Assembly (NCBI GenBank): GCA_025963815.1
Contig: JAOQAA010000186.1
Span: forward strand, 1 to 10,398
Source of the DNA: Capsulimonas sp.
GTDB taxonomy: Bacteria > Armatimonadota > Armatimonadia > Armatimonadales > Capsulimonadaceae
DNA length: 10,398 bases
Direction of reading: 5' to 3'
Made by a program: the position numbers and the translations under genes. Below are positions 1 through 4,618 of this stretch, piece after piece. Under the pieces are notes generated by a model that did no database searches, had not been told where the DNA came from, and worked only from the letters and a program-made list of their open reading frames with translations. Numbering within the stretch: position 1 is the stretch's first letter; every line of letters begins with the position of its first letter.

Positions 1-163
1 AGCCGGAATGGATAGTCGTTAAACCAGATCCTGTATCCAATCCCATAGCGGGACTGGCGCTTGACGGGACCGGCTGCTCAGCATGGGCAGTCACACCAGA
101 CAAGCTAATACTGAGCGCAGCAGAGGCAATTTTCAATACTTTAGGAGAGAGTGTTCGATTCAT
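1..163 (-). CDS. Exported protein of unknown function (N-terminal 54 codons only)
   Basis: Read on the minus strand, an ATG at 163 opens a frame that stays open to the window edge, so the C-terminus is missing. An AAGGA Shine-Dalgarno-like stretch lies about ten bases upstream and an AGG lies nearer. The first 28 residues look like a Sec signal peptide: a basic start (MNRTLSPK), a hydrophobic core (VLKIASAALSISLSGV) and an Ala-His-Ala cleavage site before Glu-Gln-Pro. The visible mature part is short and rich in Ser, Pro, Gly and Thr, as in a linker or a low-complexity N-terminus. I recognise no domain. The gene is divergent from the pilin gene, and the roughly 600-base interval between them must hold the promoters of both. 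The product should be periplasmic, outer-membrane or secreted, but no function can be named. Confidence 0.7.
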   Translation of the reverse strand, partial: MNRTLSPKVLKIASAALSISLSGVTAHAEQPVPSSASPAMGLDTGSGLTTIHSG

Positions 164-542
164 GACCTAATAATCCTTTTTAGCAGACGACCACAAAACG
201 TCAAAATGGAATTACATTGATGTGCTTTCTAACCTATATATTTTATTGCTTAGCCTCCTTCCAGTCCTTCTCAAATCCGTGCCGCTTTTCAATTCAAGTG
301 GTCTCATGGCGACGAAGACAAAAAAGTATGTTTAGCTACTCTCAAATTAATCTTAAAATACTCCCAAACAGAAATTTTATTTACTATATATTTGTTCAAC
401 CTAGCTTAGAATAACATTCTGTCGATCGTCGGGTCAATAGTTTGGCGCTAATTAGTCTCGATCGCCATTCATACTTTTGGTTTTCGAAAAAAACCACCTA
501 AAAATGCTATGAATCTGCAAATTTAGGAGATATTCTCAATGA

Positions 543-575
543 TTTGGGAGTCTTTTGGGAGTCGGACCGTATAAT
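543..575 (+). promoter_or_regulatory. Candidate pilin promoter: 11-base tandem repeat plus TATAAT
   Basis: The ten bases TTTGGGAGTC occur at 543-552 and again at 554-563, a direct repeat with an 11-base period, or about one helical turn. Six bases downstream, 570-575 is a perfect TATAAT. No good -35 hexamer stands at normal spacing: TTGGGA at 544-549 is 20 bases away. This fits a promoter whose -35 is replaced by an activator site, as with response regulators of the PhoB type, which bind 11-base direct repeats. The regulator is unknown. Transcription from here would give a leader of almost 190 bases ahead of the pilin. The promoter call is inference. Confidence 0.4.
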
Positions 576-655
576 ATACCTATCACGCTCATCAAGCGGT
601 TGGCAATGGAGCCGACAAAACGCCACCCCGCAAGGACGCGGCAGACTCATTAAAG

Positions 656-690
656 GCGAGTTTAACTACGGACAAAATAGTAAAACTCGC
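656..690 (+). promoter_or_regulatory. Leader hairpin 1 upstream of the pilin gene
   Basis: GCGAGTTT at 656-663 is perfectly complementary to AAACTCGC at 683-690. After one A/A mismatch the stem continues with ACTA (665-668) against TAGT (678-681), giving 12 pairs over 13 positions with a 9-base loop. No run of T follows, so it is not a normal intrinsic terminator. The 3' arm shares bases 688-690 with an alternative pairing, GGACGCG (634-640) with CGCGTCC (688-694), so two conformations are possible. It lies in the presumed untranslated leader of the pilin mRNA. A role in mRNA stability or translation control is inference. Confidence 0.5.
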
Positions 691-701
691 GTCCGGCTGA
701 C

Positions 702-735
702 CAGACAACAGGAGGCCCAACGCCCTGTCCGTCTG
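702..735 (+). promoter_or_regulatory. Leader hairpin 2 upstream of the pilin gene
   Basis: CAGAC (702-706) pairs with GTCTG (731-735), and after a small internal loop ACAGG (708-712) pairs with CCTGT (724-728), leaving an 11-base loop. This makes a 10-pair hairpin ending about 35 bases before the pilin start codon. It is followed directly by the inverted repeat TGTTTC-GT-GAAACA at 734-747. The ribosome site at 757-763 lies outside the stem. Function is unknown. Confidence 0.4.
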
Positions 736-769
736 TTTCGTGAAACACGTTAGCGCAAAGGAAACTTTT

Positions 770-1558
770 ATGAACACCGTCACCCGCCCTTCTTTCCGAT
801 CCCAGCGGTCGGGTTTTACTCTGATCGAGCTCCTCGTCGTCATAGCCATCATCGCGATTCTCGCCGCGATCCTGTTCCCAGTCTTCGCTAAGGCCCGCGA
901 AAAAGCACGGCAAGCCACATGCCAGAGCAATCTGAAGCAGATCGGCATCGCCACGTTGATGTATGTTCAGGATTACGATGAAGCCTTATTTCCTTCACAG
1001 AGATATGACGCCGCCGCGGCGACGGTTTACTCCTGGGACCATTCCATCAATTATGCGAAAGGCGGCGTCACCGATCAGAAAGACGGTCTGCTGCAGCCGT
1101 ATATGAAGAATGTCCAGATCCAGGATTGCTTGAGCGCCGCCGGCCTGCCGAAAACGAGCGAAGTTCTGGTCGCTTACGGCATCAATTCTGGTATTCCCTC
1201 TGTGCCGTATCCGCTGACTTCCTCGTATGCGCCGCTTAACCTGGCTCAGGTGGATACCCCGGCCGATACGGTTCTTATGGGAGACTGCGCCTCATTCAGC
1301 AACAACGTGATCCAGCGCGACAATCAACTGGCGCGTCCATCGGACAATTTTCCGGATTTCCATGGGCGGCATAACGGTTTCGGGAATGTACTCTGGTTTG
1401 ACGGTCATGTCAAAGCCACAAGACCCGTTTTCCCGACAGTAGAGCATGAGTTCCACACAACGCCCGCCACATTTCAGTCGAATAGTGTGGGTGACCTGAT
1501 GCCTCCCGCATCGCTCAACAAGTACCCTGACTACTATTTCGACTTCACCAAGAAATAG
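770..1558 (+). CDS. Type IV-like prepilin / pseudopilin, DUF1559 (H-X9-DG) type
   Basis: This 262-residue protein has a class III signal peptide. A 15-residue leader ending in Gly15 precedes FTLIE, with the conserved Glu at position +5 (residue 20), followed by a hydrophobic helix to about residue 37. A PilD-type peptidase would cut after Gly15 and N-methylate Phe16. The sequence [12 protein letters not shown] (36-47) and the segment through QSNLKQIG (52-59) are classic for the large pseudopilin families of Armatimonadota, Planctomycetes and relatives. [18 protein letters not shown] (198-215) is the C-terminal H-X9-DG element. Cysteines are at 51, 120 and 173. The ATG at 770 is chosen over the in-frame GTG at 740 because AAAGGAAA lies 6-7 bases upstream and the leader then has normal length. 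It stands alone, with no secretion ATPase or other pilin nearby, so it probably uses a type II secretion/type IV pilus machine encoded elsewhere. The exact role, surface fibre or pseudopilus, is not known for most of this family. Confidence 0.93.
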   Translation: MNTVTRPSFRSQRSGFTLIELLVVIAIIAILAAILFPVFAKAREKARQATCQSNLKQIGIATLMYVQDYDEALFPSQRYDAAAATVYSWDHSINYAKGGVTDQKDGLLQPYMKNVQIQDCLSAAGLPKTSEVLVAYGINSGIPSVPYPLTSSYAPLNLAQVDTPADTVLMGDCASFSNNVIQRDNQLARPSDNFPDFHGRHNGFGNVLWFDGHVKATRPVFPTVEHEFHTTPATFQSNSVGDLMPPASLNKYPDYYFDFTKK

Positions 1559-1584
1559 CGCCTGAATATTGCGGAATACTCTAG

Positions 1585-1596
1585 CCGAGATCTCGG
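1585..1596. repeat. 12-base perfect palindrome
   Basis: CCGAGATCTCGG is a perfect palindrome with no spacer, 27 bases after the pilin stop codon and just before the 1605-1635 hairpin. As RNA it could form only a very tight stem, so a protein-binding site or chance is as likely. Confidence 0.5.
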
Positions 1597-1604
1597 AACT
1601 GTCC

Positions 1605-1635
1605 ACGGGAGCCAGCTTTATGCGTCGGCTCCCGT
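1605..1635 (+). terminator. Hairpin terminator candidate after the pilin gene
   Basis: ACGGGAGCC (1605-1613) and GGCTCCCGT (1627-1635) form a perfect 9-pair GC-rich stem with a 13-base loop, in the gap between the pilin and the thioredoxin-fusion gene. The following bases (CTTACCGTT) are only weakly T-rich, so it is a suboptimal intrinsic terminator and could instead stabilise the 3' end of the pilin mRNA. It ends 26 bases before the next start codon. Confidence 0.5.
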
Positions 1636-1661
1636 CTTACCGTTAAGAAAGATCCAGTCCC

Positions 1662-2861
1662 ATGATTACGCCAACACCCCGACACGCGTCGTGCGCCGCC
1701 TTCGCGGCGTTCGTCGCACTGAGCGTCGCGCTTCCCGCGCAGGCCGCGCCCGTCTCTCCTCTCACCACCGCGAAGACGATCCACGTCGAGGAAACGTGGT
1801 CCATTTCGGCGGGCGAGGATAAGATGGTCACGGCTTACAAAATCACGACGGATATCGCGAAACCGTCGTCGTTTCACACCACGCTGGTTCCCATGATGCG
1901 TAAGGGCGAGCTTCCGTCGGCGCTGATCTCCGACGGCAAAATCGCGCATGAAGTGAACGGCTTCCAGAAGACTTACAGCGCGATTGATCCGCCCAAGACG
2001 GGGGAAGCGCCGGCGTCCGAGATCAGCAGTATGGCGAGCCTCGGAGTGGTTTTCAATCCTGACGCCGCTCCAGTGTCGCCGGAAATCACACGGACAGTCA
2101 GCAGCGACACGCTGGACGGTCGCGCCATGGTGCTGCGCACGGACACCTACCCGCCGCGATCCTTCGGCGGACGCCCCTCGATCACGGAGCTTCACAAGCT
2201 CTGGATCGACGCCAAGACCGGTCTGCCGCGCCGACGCTCCACGTTTGTCATCGCGGACGGAAAGACCCGCGAGGAAGACCGGACGGATTTCCTGACCTGG
2301 ACGCTCAACAAGCCGATCGCCGCCAAGCAATTTGCGTGGTCGCCCCCGGCCGGGATCACGGAGCACGTCGAGCCAAAGCTGCTGGCCTTAGGAACGCCCG
2401 CGCCCGATTTTACCGCGATCGCGCCCGACGGCAAGGAAGTCAAGCTCTCAGATTACAAGGGCAAAACGGTCATTCTGGACTTCTGGGCGACCTGGTGCGG
2501 TCCTTGCCAGGCCAGCATGCCCCACTTAAATTCCGTCTATCAGCAGGTCAAGGACAAAGACGTCGTCGTTCTGGCGCTTTGTGTTTGGGACACTAAGCCC
2601 GAATACGATAAGTGGGTGGCCGCGAAGAAAGACGCCTACTCGTTCCCGACCGCGTACGATCCTGCGGGACGCGGCGAGAAGAGCGTTTCGGGGAGCCTGT
2701 ACAAAGTCTCGGGCATTCCCACCCAGTACATCATTGACAAGGACGGAAAAGTCGCCGCGACCACGGTCGGCTACTCCGAGGGCTCTCACTCTCTGGAAGA
2801 CGCGCTGAAATCGGCGGGAGTGACCGTGGCGGAACCGGTCAAAGGCGCCTCTGCCCAATAA
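1662..2861 (+). CDS. Exported TlpA/ResA-like thioredoxin fused to a LolA/DUF2092-like domain
   Basis: The 399-residue product starts with a Sec signal peptide (about 1-28, cleavage after ALPAQA). Residues about 35-235 resemble the LolA-like/DUF2092 type of beta-rich domain: an N-terminal strand set (HVEETWSIS), a central LWIDAKTGLPRRR (180-192) and a terminal FAWSPPAG (224-231). Residues about 243-385 are a thioredoxin fold of the TlpA/ResA type, with PAPDF (246-250), the WCGPC redox site (Cys279, Cys282) and a cis-proline loop GIPT with Pro353. Members of this family reduce or exchange disulfides in the periplasm and usually need electrons from a DsbD/CcdA-type membrane protein; a DsbD gene lies 1.75 kb downstream. 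The N-terminal domain may bind a lipid-like or hydrophobic ligand, which is inference. The ribosome site (AAGAAAG, 11 bases upstream) is weak. The redox domain is certain and the N-terminal family assignment less so. Confidence 0.9.
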   Translation: MITPTPRHASCAAFAAFVALSVALPAQAAPVSPLTTAKTIHVEETWSISAGEDKMVTAYKITTDIAKPSSFHTTLVPMMRKGELPSALISDGKIAHEVNGFQKTYSAIDPPKTGEAPASEISSMASLGVVFNPDAAPVSPEITRTVSSDTLDGRAMVLRTDTYPPRSFGGRPSITELHKLWIDAKTGLPRRRSTFVIADGKTREEDRTDFLTWTLNKPIAAKQFAWSPPAGITEHVEPKLLALGTPAPDFTAIAPDGKEVKLSDYKGKTVILDFWATWCGPCQASMPHLNSVYQQVKDKDVVVLALCVWDTKPEYDKWVAAKKDAYSFPTAYDPAGRGEKSVSGSLYKVSGIPTQYIIDKDGKVAATTVGYSEGSHSLEDALKSAGVTVAEPVKGASAQ

Positions 2862-2972
2862 TGCATTCCCGTTGAAGAGTTGCGCAAGAGTGATTTTGGA
2901 CTTATTTGAGAATCGCCCGGCATACTGATGTCCATTGCGTTCTCATTACGGACAGGGGAAGTCGAACGTAAG

Positions 2973-3218
2973 ATGAAAGTGACTTATAATCCCGACGAGG
3001 ACAAGCTGCGGATCTTGTTCTGCAACGCTCCGATCCAGGAAAGCGAGGCCCACCGCTCCGGATTGATTCTGGACTACGACCAGAACGGGCGGATCGTCGG
3101 TCTGGAACTGAGCGATGCGTCCGAGCAGATGTCGGTTCCCTATACCGTAAATTTCGCCGAGCGCGCCTTCACCCTGGCGGCCGGCGGTTCTCAAACCGAG
3201 GAAGATAGCACTCCATGA
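2973..3218 (+). CDS. Small DUF2283-like protein
   Basis: This is an 81-residue protein without a signal peptide, so cytoplasmic. MKVTYNPDEDKLRILF at the start, then ESEAHRSGLILDYDQNGRIVGLE and LSDAS, matches the DUF2283 pattern as I recall it (K-x-TYDPEADALYI ... ESE ... DYD-x-DGRVVGIEILDAS). The frame is open from 2928, but the family begins at MKVTY, so the ATG at 2973 is preferred; AGGGGAA about 12 bases upstream is only a fair ribosome site. The last 20 residues (FTLAAGGSQTEEDSTP region) extend past the usual domain and look disordered. Its stop overlaps the racemase start (ATGA at 3215-3218), which implies co-translation. DUF2283 proteins are small and of unknown function; some lie beside toxin-antitoxin-like genes, but no toxin is seen here. 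Confidence 0.7.
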   Translation: MKVTYNPDEDKLRILFCNAPIQESEAHRSGLILDYDQNGRIVGLELSDASEQMSVPYTVNFAERAFTLAAGGSQTEEDSTP

Positions 3219-3955
3219 AAGCCATTGGACTGATCGGCGGAATGAGCTGGGAAAGCACTGCGATTTACTATCAGCAGATCAACCAAGCTGTGCGCGAAAA
3301 GATGGGCGGACTGCACTCCGCCGAGATCGTCATGCACTCTTGTGATTTCGCGGAAATCGTTTCTCTGCAGCAGCAGGGCGACTGGGACGCGATGGCCGGC
3401 AAGCTGGCCGCCGCCGCGCAGTCTCTGGAGCGCGCCGGCGCGGGCTGTCTGGCGATCTGCACCAACACGATGCACAAAGTCGCCGCCGAAGTACAGGCGG
3501 CGGTGAATATCCCGCTGATCGACATCCGCGACGTCATCGGCGAAGCAATTGAAGCCGATGGACTGCACACCATCGGCCTGCTGGGCACCCGTTACACCAT
3601 GGAGCAGGAGTTCTTTCGAGCCCATCTCGCCCGCGAGTGGGGCCTCAAAGTGCTCACCCCGCAGGAAGAAATGTACGGCGTGGTCCACGAGATCATTTTT
3701 GGCGAACTCTGCCAGGGCATTGTCAGCCCCGCCAACCGTGTCCGGATGACCGAAATTATCTCCGAAATGGCCAAACGCGGCGCGCAGGGAATTATTTTGG
3801 GCTGTACGGAGTTAATGCTCTTATTGAGCCAGGATGATTCGCCGCTGCCGCTCTACGACACCACAACTCTGCACGCCCGCGCTCTGGTGTCCTACGCCAT
3901 GGGAGAGGACGCCCACATCCTCCCGGCTTCGCACGCCGTCCTTGCCGCCGTTTGA
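3215..3955 (+). CDS. Aspartate/glutamate racemase family protein (YgeA-like amino acid racemase)
   Basis: The 246-residue cytoplasmic protein has the family's usual length and hallmarks. The start KAIGLIGGMSWEST (2-15) is nearly the same as in E. coli YgeA, followed by GGLHSAEIVMHS (31-42). The first catalytic loop is CTNTMHK (82-88), then LLGTRYTMEQ (122-131), and the second catalytic loop is GCTEL with Cys197. Enzymes of this group are PLP-independent: two opposed acid/base residues, from the CTNT and GCTE loops, remove and return the alpha proton. Both loops are intact, so activity is expected. YgeA-type enzymes act on several amino acids or on Asp/Glu, so the substrate is open. D-amino acid supply for cell wall or signalling is possible. 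Translation is coupled to the DUF2283-like gene by the ATGA overlap, and GAGGAAG lies about ten bases upstream. No murein or amino acid pathway gene is adjacent. Confidence 0.92.
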   Translation: MKAIGLIGGMSWESTAIYYQQINQAVREKMGGLHSAEIVMHSCDFAEIVSLQQQGDWDAMAGKLAAAAQSLERAGAGCLAICTNTMHKVAAEVQAAVNIPLIDIRDVIGEAIEADGLHTIGLLGTRYTMEQEFFRAHLAREWGLKVLTPQEEMYGVVHEIIFGELCQGIVSPANRVRMTEIISEMAKRGAQGIILGCTELMLLLSQDDSPLPLYDTTTLHARALVSYAMGEDAHILPASHAVLAAV

Positions 3956-4059
3956 TCTTAACCGTGATTTTGACGATTTCGAGTGCGCTCAAAAAAGGTA
4001 CACTGAGTTTGCCGCCCCGAGCCGCCCATAATCTTAATTAAGCCGCAGCGCCGTAACAT

Positions 4060-4083
4060 TGGAACTTTCCATTGCGTATAAAT
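4060..4083 (+). promoter_or_regulatory. Candidate promoter element for the dsbD operon: inverted repeat next to TATAAA
   Basis: In the 177-base gap ahead of the DsbD-alpha gene, TATAAAT at 4077-4083 resembles a -10 box, and immediately upstream TGGAA (4060-4064) and TTCCA (4067-4071) form a short inverted repeat that could be an operator. No good -35 is seen at 16-18 bases, so this rests mainly on the -10 likeness and the local drop in GC. The gene itself has a good ribosome site, AGAGGTAA, eight bases before its ATG. Confidence 0.25.
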
Positions 4084-4132
4084 GTCTAATTCGGTAACGC
4101 TTTCAGAACATCTGCTTTAGAGGTAATCTTTC

Positions 4133-4618
4133 ATGATCCGACGATCTTTTGCGGCCGCCGCGGCCCTGCTAATCACCGCCGCCATCCCTGCGCTGGCCCA
4201 GATGCCCGGCGCGAATGTGGCGAAGGTGAGCACGACGGCAAAGCCCGCCGCCGTCAAGCATGGCGGCAAAGGCGTGCTGGCGATCACCGTCAACGTCGCT
4301 CCCGGCTTCCATATCAACGCCAACAAGCCCAATGACCCAGACCTGATCCCCACGGTCTTCACGGCGGAGAACACGCCCGGCGTGAAGTTCGGCGCGCCGA
4401 AGTATCCGGCAACCAAGTCGATCACCGTCAGCTATGAGAAGAAGCCGATGCTGGTTTACCAGGGCAAGGCCGTGATCCTGATCCCCTACACCATCGCGCC
4501 GACCGCGAAGCCCGGCAAGGTGGTTCTGAAGGGAACGCTTGGCTTCCAGGGCTGTAACGACTCCAGCTGCTTCCCGCCGGACAGCGCGCCCGTGTCCGCA
4601 TCGGTAACCGTGAAATGA
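4133..4618 (+). CDS. Free-standing DsbD N-terminal (alpha)-domain protein, exported
   Basis: This is a 161-residue protein with a clear signal peptide (about 1-22, ending ALA before QMPG). The mature part matches the immunoglobulin-like DsbD alpha domain: a core HGGKGVLAITVNVAPGFHINAN (43-64), whose second half is the typical pro-GxHI/VN element, and a C-terminal GFQGCNDSSCFPPDS with Cys141 and Cys146, the pair that in DsbD alpha accepts electrons from the gamma domain and passes them to periplasmic partners. It lacks any membrane helix beyond the signal, so it should be a soluble periplasmic protein. The ribosome site AGAGGTAA is strong. Its stop overlaps the start of the downstream dsbD (ATGA, 4615-4618), so the two are probably made together. 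Since that DsbD has its own alpha domain, this one looks like an extra, mobile electron acceptor or shuttle, which is inference. Confidence 0.87.
   Translation: MIRRSFAAAAALLITAAIPALAQMPGANVAKVSTTAKPAAVKHGGKGVLAITVNVAPGFHINANKPNDPDLIPTVFTAENTPGVKFGAPKYPATKSITVSYEKKPMLVYQGKAVILIPYTIAPTAKPGKVVLKGTLGFQGCNDSSCFPPDSAPVSASVTVK

Larger units (their letters stand above)
164..769. other. AT-rich divergent intergenic region with no convincing gene
   Basis: This is the only long stretch without a convincing gene. Roughly 200-550 is strikingly AT-rich (runs such as TTTTATTTACTATATATTTG) compared with the GC-rich genes on both sides. It holds small inverted repeats: AGAAT/ATTCT around 408-420, the palindrome TTTTCGAAAA near 483, and two CGATCG sites near 424 and 460. 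From 543 onward the composition returns to normal and organised signals appear: a tandem repeat, a TATAAT box and two hairpins, each listed separately. Two short open frames, at 217-414 and 544-753, lack convincing ribosome sites and codon bias and are treated as chance. The left part should contain the promoter of the minus-strand gene, but I could not settle on a -35/-10 pair there. Confidence 0.6.

Noticed and set aside
177..204. Promoter for the minus-strand gene: TTGACG at 199-204 with TAAAAA at 177-182
   Set aside because: The spacer is 16 bases but the -10 match is poor and overlaps the ribosome site, leaving almost no leader.
217..414. 65-codon open frame in the AT-rich spacer
   Set aside because: It has no convincing ribosome site, its composition follows the AT-rich background, and it shows no recognisable domain; likely chance.
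544..753. 69-codon plus-strand frame starting with TTG ahead of the pilin
   Set aside because: It runs across the candidate -10 box and both leader hairpins, has no ribosome site, and encodes an Arg/Gln-rich peptide with no family likeness.
2880..2908. Promoter for the DUF2283-like gene: TTGCGC, 17 bases, TATTTG
   Set aside because: Spacing is right, but each box matches the consensus at about half its positions; the TTGCGCAA palindrome explains the first part.
3964..4000. GAGTGCGCTC followed by AAAAAA as a terminator after the racemase
   Set aside because: Only three or four pairs could form with a very small loop, and the run is A, not T, on the coding strand.
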